A stretch of 64,000 nt of DNA from Clostridiales bacterium (GTDB lineage: Bacteria > Bacillota > Clostridia > Christensenellales > Christensenellaceae), in assembly GCA_015056045.1 (NCBI GenBank), contig SVGZ01000002.1, forward strand, positions 62,001 to 126,000. The letters run 5' to 3'. Positions within the stretch are counted from its first letter, which is position 1, and the number at the start of each line of letters is the position of its first letter. Below are positions 52,984-61,835 of the stretch, one piece after another. The notes under the pieces are model-generated. The model did not search any database. It was not told the origin of the DNA and worked only from the letters and a program-made list of their open reading frames with translations. The position numbers and the translations under genes are program-made.

Positions 52984-54888
52984 TTATTCTTTGATCAATG
53001 TATAAATTTCGAGCGGCATTGCCATCGGATCTGCTTCAAGATAGATATCGTCATCTGCGGTTAATGGCTGTACTTTGAGGACGATTTCCGAAAGACCGCG
53101 CACATCGATCATCCATTCCGTTCCGTCGAGGAATTTATCGGCGATCAGTTTGCCGCCGCTGAAAGCTTCTGCGACGTTTCCGGGGATGCTGACGGAAAGG
53201 TAATCCGTTTTTTGGGGAATGGAGACGAGGTATTCTTCTGTCAGGTCATCGAACGGGAGATCCTGCATATAGCGGAAAGTTTCCCGATTCGGGATCTTTT
53301 TCGCCGTAAGTATTTCGCCTTTTCTGAAATCTGTGGGCATAGCCTGCTGTTCCAAAAGCGTGAGCTCTGCGCCGAGGATCGTCTGTTTTCCCGAAAGAGG
53401 AAGTTTGCTGCCGTCGGAAAGAACGGCAAAGGCTTCGATACCGGGGATCTTTCTGAAAACGACACTGTTTTCATCGATGGAAAGCGGCTGTGCCGTGACA
53501 TAGCGAAGGGAAAGGTTGCCAAGCTGCAGGTTAAAGGGAATGAAAAAGGCTTCATCCGAAGGAATATTTTCGAGCTGAACCGTCAGGGTTTCGTCTGCAA
53601 GAGCGATCGCAAATTCTGCATTCCGGTGTGCAGGCAGCTTTTTCAAGCGGACATGATTATTGATGAAGAGGAAACCGCTTTTTCCGTCTGTGCGGACTGC
53701 ACAGCGCAGAGTTTCTTCATCTTCAAGGCTGAAAGGCATCGTTTCGGGCATAACGGCAGGCATCGGTGCCAGTTTTTCGCCATATTGATTGACAAAACGG
53801 AAGATATCCGCCAGTTTGTAATAGCTTTCACGGAGTTCGCCTGCTGCGCCGATCGGTGCCTGAAAATCGTAGGTGATCGAAGGGCAATCGTTGGCATAGC
53901 CTGTTATGCGGCTTTCGTTGAGCGTAGAAAATTCGCCGACAAGGTTATTGCCGCCTGCAAACATATAATAGCCAAACATATTCATGCCGCTGCCGAGCTT
54001 GCAGATCGTCATGGCGAGGATATCTTTTGCGGAAAGAAGCGGTCTTCTGTGGTAAGTATTCTGATTGCCGCCGCCAAGTTCACAGGTAAAATAGGGATAG
54101 ATATAATCCTCTTTTGGCAGTTTTTCGGAAAGCGCACGAGCCACAAGGCCGAAAGCACGCTGATCGGAAAAGAAAAAGTTAGGACTTCCGCCAAGCGGTT
54201 TTGTGTGCTGTTCCCAAGGTGCTTCGGGGTAACCGCCATAACAGGGAATGAGAGCATCCTGCGGCAAACGAGCACCATCCCAGCCTGTTGCGGTGAAAAG
54301 CGGTGCATGAAAACCGATCTCCAGCATAAGGTTTTTCAGATCGCGAAGATGACCCGGATTTTCCAAAAGTTCGTTATCGACCTGAATGCCGATGATCGCA
54401 TCTTCAAGACCGGAAAGCTCTTCATGCAGTTTTTCGTAATAGCGGCGGACATAGCGCATATATGGCTCTTTTGTTGTGCGGACATTTTCGCCGCATTCAC
54501 GAAGGAGCCAATCGGGGAAACCGCCGTTTCTGCATTCGGCATGAGCCCATGGACCGGGCCTGAGGAAGAATTTCATCCCGAGTTCACGGACAAGACTGAC
54601 AAACGCACGAAGGTCTCTTTGCCCGTCAAAGCGGAAATGCCCTTTTTCTTCTTCGTGATAGATCCAAAGGACATAGCTTGCGATGATCTCTATCCCTGCA
54701 TCACGCATTTTTGTCAATACATCGCGCCAATCTTCCCTTTTGACTCTTGAAAAATGGACTTCGCCCATAACGGGAAGCCAAGGTTTGCCGTTCTTTTCGA
54801 GCCAGTTTTTATAAAGATGGATCTCGCTGTTTCCAAAATTGTCACGGGAAGGGTTTTCTTCAAAAATGGGTTTAGGGAATCGGATCAT
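52984..54888 (-). CDS. Beta-galactosidase-like glycosidase, GH35 type, 634 aa
   Basis: Cytosolic (no signal peptide) hydrolase. Catalytic barrel (~20-320) with the GH35 hallmarks GEVHFSRV, YVLWIYHE, LRPGPWAHAECRNGGFPDWLL, the acid/base in GIQVDNE (E173) and the nucleophile in YFTCELGGG (E270). The C-terminal half is made of beta-sandwich domains ending MPLEIYTLIKE. Likely takes terminal beta-galactose or a related sugar from oligosaccharides. AAAAAGGAGTTTTATT precedes the ATG. Next to another glycosidase on the same strand, each with its own terminator. Confidence 0.9.
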   Translation of the reverse strand: MIRFPKPIFEENPSRDNFGNSEIHLYKNWLEKNGKPWLPVMGEVHFSRVKREDWRDVLTKMRDAGIEIIASYVLWIYHEEEKGHFRFDGQRDLRAFVSLVRELGMKFFLRPGPWAHAECRNGGFPDWLLRECGENVRTTKEPYMRYVRRYYEKLHEELSGLEDAIIGIQVDNELLENPGHLRDLKNLMLEIGFHAPLFTATGWDGARLPQDALIPCYGGYPEAPWEQHTKPLGGSPNFFFSDQRAFGLVARALSEKLPKEDYIYPYFTCELGGGNQNTYHRRPLLSAKDILAMTICKLGSGMNMFGYYMFAGGNNLVGEFSTLNESRITGYANDCPSITYDFQAPIGAAGELRESYYKLADIFRFVNQYGEKLAPMPAVMPETMPFSLEDEETLRCAVRTDGKSGFLFINNHVRLKKLPAHRNAEFAIALADETLTVQLENIPSDEAFFIPFNLQLGNLSLRYVTAQPLSIDENSVVFRKIPGIEAFAVLSDGSKLPLSGKQTILGAELTLLEQQAMPTDFRKGEILTAKKIPNRETFRYMQDLPFDDLTEEYLVSIPQKTDYLSVSIPGNVAEAFSGGKLIADKFLDGTEWMIDVRGLSEIVLKVQPLTADDDIYLEADPMAMPLEIYTLIKE

Positions 54889-54997
54889 AATAAAACTCCT
54901 TTTTGGATTTCTTTTATTTTACCCCTGTTTTGGGGAAAAGAAAATTGGAAACGGGACTTTTGCCGAAAAAGGGGAAAGAACCAAAGAAAAAACAAAA

Positions 54998-55024
54998 AAG
55001 CTTGGGAAAACCCAAGCTTTCTTT
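54998..55024 (-). terminator. Terminator of the DUF5597-type glycosidase gene
   Basis: AAAGCTTGGG and CCCAAGCTTT arms, AAAA loop, then TTTTTTG on the minus strand. Confidence 0.9.
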
Positions 55025-55038
55025 TGTTGATTTGAGGA

Positions 55039-56652
55039 TTATTCTTCGCCGAGGACGATTTTAACAACACCGCTGTCGGGTGTAACGAATACGCCATGGT
55101 CGCATTCATCGCCGCTGCGAACTCTCTTGCAGGTGAAGTTGCCTTCTTCATCGACAACACCTTCCTGTACGCAGTGCCAGTTGACGTGTCTTTCCTCTAC
55201 GATCGGGCTGTAGGGGAAGCCTTCGTCATGTGCCATACGGACGGTCAAACGGCAGCCGATACCTGCAAGGTAGAGTGTACCGTCTTCTGCTTCGATGAGG
55301 ATACCACGGCCGCGGATATTCTTACCAGCATACTTTTTGTTGTACCAACGGAGGTCTGTGCCGCGGATTCTGCCGAGGTTTGCAGCCGGGTTGCTGTCGA
55401 AAGAGCAGATCGCTTCATAATTCTTCAGCTTGAGCTGCATTTCAAGACCGAATTCTTCCTGATACAGCGCATGGATGCGGTCTGTGCCGGAATATTTGAT
55501 GATGAGCGGTGCAATGTTGTTGAGGAACTGATAGTTCCATGCACCTTCCTGACCTCTTTCGGTAACTTCTGTTGCATCTTCGTTGACATAGCTTTCAGCG
55601 CCGAAGTAAGCAAGACCCTGCATGCCATATTCCGCAATACCGCGAACCATGTTCAGGCAGTTTGCAACGGAGGAACCGGATTCGGGTGTGAAGAGCGGGT
55701 TATCTTCTCTGGAATATTTATCATAGATGCCCATGACCTGGCTCATAACGGAGAAGTAGTTATCGGGGCAGAGTGCATCGAGATGCGGTGTGCAGCTCTT
55801 CCAGAGGACGAGGTTTCTGGAAACAGGAGCACCTGCGGGGTAACCGAGACCGGGCTGATCCCAAAGCTGGAGGTCCATCCAGATATTGATATAGCAAGGG
55901 ATCTTGTCGTATTCTTTTTTGCCTTCTGCTGCGACGTAGTCGATATAGGTAGCAACGCCGTATGCGGAGCAGAGGTCATAACCTCTCTTGCCGAATGTTT
56001 CGACCCAGGCTTCACCGCGCTTTTTGCCGCAAGCTACCCATGTCTCATATTCGTTGCCTTTGCCTTCTTTTTCGATGAAATCGATGACTTCTGCGGGAAC
56101 GGGTTCTTTGATCGCTTTCTGACCATCGGGACCGAAATCAAAGGGTGTGCGTGCGAGCATACCGGGTTCGTTTTCGACCTGAATCGCGATGAGTGTCTGT
56201 TCTTCGGAGTCGATCTCTGCAATGTGCTTCATAACGGCGCGGAAAGCCCTTGCATCGGCATTTCTGCATTCTTCGTTATGAGGGGAAAGGCTCGCAACGG
56301 CGACACCGTCGATCGTGAGCGCTCTTCTGAAGCGTTCTTTATCTTTCTTTACCCAAAGCGGGCAGTAACGCATATTGCCGTTTTTCCAGGAAGCGAACCA
56401 AAGCAGAACGAGGTGCTTTTTGTTTTCTCTTGCCTGAGCGATAAGGTAGTCAATCATTTCAAAATCAAACTTGCCTTCTTCGGGTTCGATCTTATCCCAA
56501 TAGATCGGAACTTCCATTGTGTTTGCGTTCATGAGGTGGCAAGCTTTCCAAGCTGTTTCCATTTCTTCTGCTGTGTATGCACTGCTGTTGTGTGCCTGTA
56601 CGCCCGTGAGGAAGATCTTCTTTCCCTTGGACTGGAACAACCATTTACCCAT
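55039..56652 (-). CDS. Beta-galactosidase-like glycosidase, GH42/GH35 type with DUF5597-like C-terminus, 537 aa
   Basis: Clan-A barrel with MNANTMEVPIYWDKIEPEEGKFDF (early barrel region), the acid/base in IAIQVENEPG (E162) and the nucleophile in PLFTPESGSS (E324). The C-terminal ~130 residues form a beta-rich DUF5597-like domain (FGLEMQLKLKNYEAIC...). Cytosolic. It belongs to the enzyme group called beta-galactosidase GH35/GH42 in annotation; substrate is uncertain. Ribosome site GGAGGTCACTA. A clear promoter and an inverted repeat over the start of transcription suggest sugar-controlled expression. The repressor is not encoded next to it. Confidence 0.85.
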   Translation of the reverse strand: MGKWLFQSKGKKIFLTGVQAHNSSAYTAEEMETAWKACHLMNANTMEVPIYWDKIEPEEGKFDFEMIDYLIAQARENKKHLVLLWFASWKNGNMRYCPLWVKKDKERFRRALTIDGVAVASLSPHNEECRNADARAFRAVMKHIAEIDSEEQTLIAIQVENEPGMLARTPFDFGPDGQKAIKEPVPAEVIDFIEKEGKGNEYETWVACGKKRGEAWVETFGKRGYDLCSAYGVATYIDYVAAEGKKEYDKIPCYINIWMDLQLWDQPGLGYPAGAPVSRNLVLWKSCTPHLDALCPDNYFSVMSQVMGIYDKYSREDNPLFTPESGSSVANCLNMVRGIAEYGMQGLAYFGAESYVNEDATEVTERGQEGAWNYQFLNNIAPLIIKYSGTDRIHALYQEEFGLEMQLKLKNYEAICSFDSNPAANLGRIRGTDLRWYNKKYAGKNIRGRGILIEAEDGTLYLAGIGCRLTVRMAHDEGFPYSPIVEERHVNWHCVQEGVVDEEGNFTCKRVRSGDECDHGVFVTPDSGVVKIVLGEE

Positions 56653-56679
56653 TAGTGACCTCCAATAGATGTTTTTAAA

Positions 56680-56699
56680 AATATCATTCGGGTGATATT
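56680..56699. promoter_or_regulatory. Inverted repeat over the leader of the DUF5597-type glycosidase gene, candidate operator
   Basis: AATATCA, TTCGGG, TGATATT. It lies between the predicted start (about 56707) and the ribosome site, where a repressor would block elongation; it could also be an RNA hairpin. Confidence 0.55.
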
Positions 56700-56713
56700 A
56701 AAGTTACCCATAG

Positions 56714-56742
56714 ATAATACCATGCCCGGAGCCATATTGCAA
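56714..56742 (-). promoter_or_regulatory. Promoter of the DUF5597-type glycosidase gene
   Basis: Minus strand TTGCAA (56742-56737), 17-base spacer, TATTAT (56719-56714). Confidence 0.75.
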
Positions 56743-56770
56743 AGGAAACGGAAGCAGTATTTAAAAAATG

Positions 56771-56800
56771 TTGAAATTACAGATGGATATTTGTTATACT
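56771..56800 (+). promoter_or_regulatory. Promoter of the 75-aa protein gene
   Basis: TTGAAA (56771-56776), 18-base spacer, TATACT (56795-56800); divergent from the glycosidase promoter, which starts about 30 bases away. Confidence 0.7.
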
Positions 56801-56827
56801 GTAAAAAAAGGATATGGGAGTATTCTT

Positions 56828-57055
56828 ATGGATATCAAAGAAAAAATCAATGAACTCGTAGAAAAGATCAAAAACGACAAAAATCTCGCTTCGAAATTTG
56901 CAAAAGACCCGATTGGCACAGTAGAAAACCTGATCGGCATCGATCTGCCGAACGAACAGCTCGAACCCATCGTTGAAGGCATCAAGGCAAAGATCAACCT
57001 TGACAGCATCGGTGATGTTCTTGGCAATCTTGGCGGTCTTTTCGGAAAGAAATAA
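56828..57055 (+). CDS. Small helical protein of unknown function, 75 aa
   Basis: MDIKEKINELVEKIKNDKN opens an amphipathic helix, followed by FAKDPIGTVENLIGIDLPNE, a segment like that in Nif11-type leader peptides and in uncharacterised clostridial small proteins, and a Gly-rich end (LGNLGGLFGKK). The frame opens earlier (56768) but GGGAG lies seven bases before ATG 56828 and the promoter would be inside the longer frame. It has its own promoter and terminator, so it is an expressed unit. No modification enzyme or exporter is near, which argues against a RiPP precursor. Function not known. Confidence 0.72.
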   Translation: MDIKEKINELVEKIKNDKNLASKFAKDPIGTVENLIGIDLPNEQLEPIVEGIKAKINLDSIGDVLGNLGGLFGKK

Positions 57056-57063
57056 GAAAATGA

Positions 57064-57092
57064 GCGATGAGGAGTTTCCCCATCGCTTTTTT
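57064..57092 (+). terminator. Terminator of the 75-aa protein gene
   Basis: GCGATG and CATCGC arms with an inner GG/CC pair, then TTTTTT. Confidence 0.8.
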
Positions 57093-57099
57093 CGTGCAA

Positions 57100-57128
57100 T
57101 AAAAAAGCATCCGTTTTTGCGGATGCTC
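57100..57128 (-). terminator. Terminator of glnS-gltX
   Basis: AGCATCCG and CGGATGCT arms, 6-base loop, TTTTTTATT on the minus strand. Confidence 0.85.
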
Positions 57129-57137
57129 TTTTGTTTT

Positions 57138-58583
57138 TTAGTTATTTGCGCCAAGTATTTCGAGACCTTTATCGATGCGGCGGAGGCATTCTTCTTTCCC
57201 AAGAAGGACTGCGATCTCGATCGCACCACCGGGTGTTACCATTGTTCCGGAGATTGCGATTCTGAGCGGCCAGAGAAGGAGACCGTTTTTGACTTCGAGT
57301 TCCTGTGCCAGAGCCATGAGTTCATCGTGGACTTTTTCAACAGTGAATTCATCGAGCGCTTCAAGCTTTGCCTTGGCAGCCTTTAACATATCGACGGATT
57401 TTTCGGGTGTGCATTTTGTCTTCTTGTTGGTATAGAAGGAAATGTCATAATCCGGCAGTTCGTTTAAGAAGCTGACTTTTTCGGGGATCTGTGCCCATGT
57501 TTCAAGACGCGGCTGAATGAGGCTGCAGATGAGATTATAATCAAAGCCGGGCTTTAAGACTTTATCCAGGTGCGGTGTTGCTGCCTTGACGAAATCTTCG
57601 GGAGCCATGCGGCGCATATATTCTGCGTTCATCCATGTGAGCTTATCTGTATCGAAGATCGAGGGAGATTTGGAAAGACCCTTGAGATCGAAAACAGCTG
57701 CGAGCTCATCCAATGTGAAGAGTTCCTGATTATCGCCGGGGTTCCAGCCGAGAAGTGCGATATAGTTGACGACAGCTTCTTTTAAGTAGCCTTTTGCGAT
57801 GAAATCTTCATAGGAAGCATCGCCGTAGCGCTTGGAAAGCTTGCGTGTCTTATCCTTCATAACAGGCGGAAGATGGATATATACCGGGCGTTCCCAACCC
57901 ATTGCATCATAGAGCAGGTTGTATTTCGGTGTGGAGGAAAGGTATTCCATACCGCGGATAACGTGTGTGATGTTCATGTAATGGTCATCGACAACGTTTG
58001 CCAGGTTATAGGTCGGCATACCGTCGGACTTGAGGAGGATGTTATCTTCCATATCGCTCATCGGGACGCTGATATGACCGTAAACGAGGTCATCATATTC
58101 CGCAACGCCTTCTGTGCCGATGTTCTGACGGATAACGTATTCTTCGCCTGCTGCGATACGTGCTTCAACTTCTTCTTTGGAAAGCTTTAAGCAATGCTTG
58201 TCATATTTGACAGCAGCACCGTTTGCATCGTCGTGCATTTTCTGGAGGCGTTCCTTTGTGCAGAAGCAATAGTAGGCTGCGCCGCGTTCAACGAGTTCCT
58301 TTGCGGTGTCGATATAGAGCTGCTGACGTTCGGACTGGATATACGGACCATAATCGCCGCCAACGTCCGGACCTTCATCATACATAAGGCCGGTATCTTT
58401 CATGGTGCGGTAAATGATTTCGCAGGCATCCTGAACGAGTCTGTTTCTGTCTGTATCCTCGATGCGGAGGATGAAATCACCATCATTTTTCTTTGCCCAA
58501 AGGTAGGCATAAAGTGCTGTTCTGAGACCGCCGACGTGGAGATACCCTGTCGGGCTCGGAGCAAATCTTGTTCTTACTTTCAT
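57138..58583 (-). CDS. gltX: Glutamyl-tRNA synthetase, 481 aa
   Basis: Class I synthetase with PSPTGYLHVGGLRTALYAY (HVGG) and KLSKRYGDASYED as the KMSKS-type loop, ILRIEDTD, and a helical anticodon-binding C-terminus. Length is normal. It overlaps the end of glnS by four bases (ATGA), so synthesis of the two is coupled; with a true GlnRS present this enzyme should charge only tRNA-Glu. Confidence 0.96.
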   Translation of the reverse strand: MKVRTRFAPSPTGYLHVGGLRTALYAYLWAKKNDGDFILRIEDTDRNRLVQDACEIIYRTMKDTGLMYDEGPDVGGDYGPYIQSERQQLYIDTAKELVERGAAYYCFCTKERLQKMHDDANGAAVKYDKHCLKLSKEEVEARIAAGEEYVIRQNIGTEGVAEYDDLVYGHISVPMSDMEDNILLKSDGMPTYNLANVVDDHYMNITHVIRGMEYLSSTPKYNLLYDAMGWERPVYIHLPPVMKDKTRKLSKRYGDASYEDFIAKGYLKEAVVNYIALLGWNPGDNQELFTLDELAAVFDLKGLSKSPSIFDTDKLTWMNAEYMRRMAPEDFVKAATPHLDKVLKPGFDYNLICSLIQPRLETWAQIPEKVSFLNELPDYDISFYTNKKTKCTPEKSVDMLKAAKAKLEALDEFTVEKVHDELMALAQELEVKNGLLLWPLRIAISGTMVTPGGAIEIAVLLGKEECLRRIDKGLEILGANN

Positions 58584-60244
58584 TTTTTATCTCCCTTAAG
58601 CGTTTTTGTGAAGCTGTCTTTCAGGCCGACGATGCGGTTGATGACGGGTGCTTCGGGTGTGAAGTGTCGGCTGTCGCAGCAATAGTAGCCCATACGCAGG
58701 AACTGGAAGCGATCGCCGGGTTTTGCGTTTTTGATGTCTGCTTCAATGAGCGCTTCGGATTCGATGAGAGAATTCGGGTTCAAGCGTTCGGTGAAGTCTT
58801 TTTCGCCTGTCGGGTCATCTTCGATCAGGTAATCGTAGTTGCGGACGACGGCTTTGACAGCTGTCTTGGAATCTACCCAATGGAGCGTTCCCTTAACTTT
58901 TCTGCCGGCATTGACATCGCCTGTCTTGGAGAGTGCATCGTATGTGCAGTAAACTGTCGTAACGTTGCCTTCTTCGTCTGTATCGAAGCTTTCGCACTTG
59001 ATGATATAGGCGTTCTTTAAGCGAACTTCCTTTTCGGGTGCTAAGCGGAACCATTTTTTTGCGGGTTCGACCATGAAGTCGCTTCTTTCGATGTAGATCT
59101 CGCGGGAGAAGCTCATTTCATGGGTATGCTCGCTGCCGGGGAGATCTTCCAATGTGAGTGTTTCGGTCTGATCTTCCGGATAGTTTGTGATGACGACCTT
59201 TAAGGGTTCGAGGACAGCCATCATGCGCTTTGCATTGGCATTTAAATCTTCGCGGACGCAATGCTCAAGGACTGCTGTATCAACGATGGAATCGGATTTT
59301 GCAATACCGACTCTTCCCAGGAAATCGATGATGGAAGCGGCTGTGTAGCCTCTTCTCCTAAGACCGCAGAGCGTGGGCATACGCGGATCATCCCAACCGT
59401 CGACGAGCTTTTCTTCAACAAGACGGCGGAGGTAGCGCTTGGACATGACGGTGTTTGTCAGGTTCAGTCTTGCAAATTCGATCTGGCGCGGTTTGTGTTC
59501 AAATTCGCACTGTTCGATGACCCAATCATAAAGCGGACGATGCGCTTCATATTCAAGAGAGCAGAGAGAATGTGTGATGCCTTCAACAGCGTCCTGAATC
59601 GGGTGAGCGAAGTCATACATCGGGTAGATGCACCATTTATCGCCTGCATGGTGGTGCGACATATGGATGATACGGTAAAGCGCCGGGTCACGCATATTGA
59701 TATTGGGCGAAGCCATATCGATTTTTGCGCGGAGGATACGGGAGCCATCCGGGAACTCGCCGGCACGCATACGGCGGAAGAGATCGAGGTTTTCCTCAAC
59801 GCTTCTGTCGCGATAAGGGCTGTTTTTGCCGGGCTCTGTCAATGTGCCTCTGTATTCGCGGATCTCATCTTTCGAAAGATCGCAGACATAGGCAACACCT
59901 TTTTTGATGAGCTTTTCAGCGAGGTCGTAGCAGATATCGAAATAATCGGAACCGTAGCAGATCTTTTCATAATCGAAGCCCAGCCAGTGGATATCTTCGA
60001 TGATCGCATCTACGAATTCTTCGTCTTCTTTTGTGGGGTTCGTATCGTCAAAACGGAGGTTGCATTTGCCGCCGTATTGCTGCGCCATACCAAAGTCGAT
60101 CGCAAGTGCCTTCGCATGACCGATATGCAAATATCCGTTGGGTTCAGGCGGGAAGCGCGTCATGACTTTGGTTACTTTTCCGGAGGCTATATCGGCATCG
60201 ATATTTTCTTCGATAAAGTTCTTTGCTTTTGCTTCAGTTTCCAT
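58580..60244 (-). CDS. glnS: Glutaminyl-tRNA synthetase, 554 aa
   Basis: Class I enzyme charging tRNA-Gln directly. FPPEPNGYLHIGHAKA carries HIGH, VMSKRYL is the KMSKS loop, RFDDTNPTKEDEEFVDAI is typical of GlnRS, and the C-terminal ~200 residues make the two beta-barrel anticodon domains. Length 554 equals the usual GlnRS. The frame can be extended to 60388, but AAAAGG lies seven bases before ATG 60244 and the promoter is at 60317. GlnRS is uncommon in Bacillota, most of which use the GatCAB route. First gene of the pair. Confidence 0.97.
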   Translation of the reverse strand: METEAKAKNFIEENIDADIASGKVTKVMTRFPPEPNGYLHIGHAKALAIDFGMAQQYGGKCNLRFDDTNPTKEDEEFVDAIIEDIHWLGFDYEKICYGSDYFDICYDLAEKLIKKGVAYVCDLSKDEIREYRGTLTEPGKNSPYRDRSVEENLDLFRRMRAGEFPDGSRILRAKIDMASPNINMRDPALYRIIHMSHHHAGDKWCIYPMYDFAHPIQDAVEGITHSLCSLEYEAHRPLYDWVIEQCEFEHKPRQIEFARLNLTNTVMSKRYLRRLVEEKLVDGWDDPRMPTLCGLRRRGYTAASIIDFLGRVGIAKSDSIVDTAVLEHCVREDLNANAKRMMAVLEPLKVVITNYPEDQTETLTLEDLPGSEHTHEMSFSREIYIERSDFMVEPAKKWFRLAPEKEVRLKNAYIIKCESFDTDEEGNVTTVYCTYDALSKTGDVNAGRKVKGTLHWVDSKTAVKAVVRNYDYLIEDDPTGEKDFTERLNPNSLIESEALIEADIKNAKPGDRFQFLRMGYYCCDSRHFTPEAPVINRIVGLKDSFTKTLKGDKK

Positions 60245-60316
60245 TCTAAAACCTTTTCCTTTCGCAGATATTGTTCTTTGGCTGGCAATATCTAATTTCT
60301 TAGTTTCCAACAACTT

Positions 60317-60346
60317 ATTATAGCAAAAGTACATGGGGATAAGCAA
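60317..60346 (-). promoter_or_regulatory. Promoter of glnS-gltX
   Basis: Minus strand TTGCTT (60346-60341), 18-base spacer, TATAAT (60322-60317) with extended TGC. Confidence 0.75.
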
Positions 60347-60382
60347 GAGAAGAGCTGTATTCTTTTCGCATAAAAAAGGGGA

Positions 60383-60412
60383 TTGCACAGCAAAAAATCC
60401 TTGTGCTATACT
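60383..60412 (+). promoter_or_regulatory. Promoter of the flavodoxin-ferredoxin gene
   Basis: TTGCAC (60383-60388), 18-base spacer, TATACT (60407-60412) with extended TGC. Confidence 0.75.
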
Positions 60413-60443
60413 TGACTATATCTTGAGAAAAGGAACTATTGCA

Positions 60444-61202
60444 ATGAGTACAGCGCTTTATGTATTTTCGGCGACGGGAAATTCGCTGACAACGGCAAGA
60501 AAACTGGCGGAAAAGCTTGGAGATACAAAGATCATCCATGTTTCTGCGAAAAAGAACTTGCCCAAAGTAAAAGAAGGAGCAGAGGCAGTCGGCTTTGTTT
60601 TCCCTGTCTATTATGGCGATATGCCCTGGCCCGTACGGGAGCTCATTTCCAAAATGGTTTTTGCGGATAATGCCTATATTTTTGCGGTTATGACCTGCCG
60701 TGGCGGTGAAGGAGAAGCTCCGGCAAGACTGGATGCGCTTCTGCGTTCAAGGGGTATGAAGCTTTCACTTGCCCAGAGAATTTTGCTGCCCGGAAACAGC
60801 TTTTTGAATGAAGAAGCGGTCGATGCGGCTTATCTCGCAGCTCAGGAAGAAAACACAGAGAAACTTTTGCCGGCGATCATCAACCGTGAAGTGCATGATT
60901 ATCATACCGCAGAGGTTTTACCGCTGCCGCCGGTGGCATATCCGAATAATTTCCGCGGTATTATGGCGGATGAGAATTGTATTGGCTGCGGAAGATGCGT
61001 TTCGGTTTGTCCGATGGAAAATATTGTGATACAAAACGGTCATGCGGAGATCGGCGATGATTGTGCGACTTGTCTGGCTTGTTTCCATTGGTGTCCCGTT
61101 CAGGCGATTTACATGAGCAAACAGGAAGGCATTGAGCGAAGACGAAAATATCATCATCCGGACGTTGTTTTTGAAGACATTTTGAAAATGAAAAACGAAT
61201 AA
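60444..61202 (+). CDS. EFR1-type ferredoxin: flavodoxin domain plus two 4Fe-4S clusters, 252 aa
   Basis: N-terminal flavodoxin fold (ALYVFSATGNSLTTARKLA binds the FMN phosphate; GFVFPVYYGDMP) and a C-terminal dicluster ferredoxin: CIGCGRCVSVCPMENI and CATCLACFHWCPVQAI. Electrons could pass between FMN and two [4Fe-4S] centres. Family name EFR1 and length fit. The frame opens at 60333; ATG 60444 with AAGGA nine bases before it, and the promoter, fix the start. Partner unknown. Single unit divergent from glnS. Confidence 0.92.
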   Translation: MSTALYVFSATGNSLTTARKLAEKLGDTKIIHVSAKKNLPKVKEGAEAVGFVFPVYYGDMPWPVRELISKMVFADNAYIFAVMTCRGGEGEAPARLDALLRSRGMKLSLAQRILLPGNSFLNEEAVDAAYLAAQEENTEKLLPAIINREVHDYHTAEVLPLPPVAYPNNFRGIMADENCIGCGRCVSVCPMENIVIQNGHAEIGDDCATCLACFHWCPVQAIYMSKQEGIERRRKYHHPDVVFEDILKMKNE

Positions 61203-61229
61203 AAAAAGCTCTCAAAAATCTGAGAGCTT
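61201..61229. terminator. Terminator between the EFR1-type gene and the KDPG aldolase gene
   Basis: AAGCTCTCA and TGAGAGCTT arms. The T-run is strong on the minus strand (ends the aldolase gene) and weaker on the plus strand. Confidence 0.8.
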
Positions 61230-61242
61230 CATTTATTTCGGT

Positions 61243-61794
61243 TCAGGAATTCATTTTTTCGAGGGCTTCCTTGACGAAGAAGCTGCCGCCGATCGCTGCG
61301 ATCTTATCGAAAGCGAGGAATTCGTCGATATTGCTTCTGTCTACGCCGCCTGTGGGGATGAATTTGACCTGCGGGAAAGGACCGGAAAGCGCTTTTAATG
61401 CTTTGAGGCCGCCATAGACGTTTGCCGGGAAGAACTTGACGGTTGTGATGCCGAGATCAAGAGCCTGCATGATTTCGGTCGGTGTAACGCAGCCGGGATA
61501 ATAGGGGATGTTGTTTTCACGGCAGATCTCTGCAACGGCAACGGAAAGGCCGGGCGATACGATGAACTGTGCGCCTGCTTCGAGGGCTTCCCTGCACTGC
61601 TGTGCATTGATAACGGTGCCTGCGCCGATGGACATTTCCGGATAGTTTTTGCAAGCGTAAGCGATGGCTTCCTTTGCGCAAGCTGTACGGAAAGTGATTT
61701 CTGCGGTATTGATCCCGGAAGCTTTGAGAGCGGTGAGGATCTTATCTGTTTCGGACAATTCTTTGATGACGACGACCGGTACGAATTTTTCCAT
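61243..61794 (-). CDS. eda: KDPG/KHG aldolase, 183 aa
   Basis: Splits 2-keto-3-deoxy-6-phosphogluconate to pyruvate and glyceraldehyde-3-phosphate. The glutamate in AEITFRTACA, the Schiff-base lysine in TTVKFFPANVYGG and FIPTGGVDRSN are intact. It is about 20-25 residues shorter than typical (about 205), mainly at the N-terminus, yet complete for the barrel. The gene is alone: no edd, kdgK or uronate-pathway gene is near. Ribosome site AAGGAGTAAAAA. An inverted repeat lies just upstream. Confidence 0.92.
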   Translation of the reverse strand: MEKFVPVVVIKELSETDKILTALKASGINTAEITFRTACAKEAIAYACKNYPEMSIGAGTVINAQQCREALEAGAQFIVSPGLSVAVAEICRENNIPYYPGCVTPTEIMQALDLGITTVKFFPANVYGGLKALKALSGPFPQVKFIPTGGVDRSNIDEFLAFDKIAAIGGSFFVKEALEKMNS

Positions 61795-61812
61795 TTTTTA
61801 CTCCTTGATGAA

Positions 61813-61835
61813 CTGATAAATATGCTGTTTATCAG
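61813..61835. promoter_or_regulatory. Inverted repeat in the KDPG aldolase leader, candidate operator
   Basis: CTGATAAA, seven bases, TTTATCAG. It lies between a minus-strand promoter (TTGACC at 61880-61875, with TAAACT at 61857-61852, 17-base spacer) and the ribosome site. A repressor site, such as a GntR/LacI-type, is possible. Confidence 0.5.

Noticed and set aside
55096-56655. A 519-residue plus-strand frame opposite the DUF5597-type glycosidase
   Set aside because: Shadow of the real gene; no domain and no ribosome site, and the minus-strand gene has a clear start and catalytic motifs.
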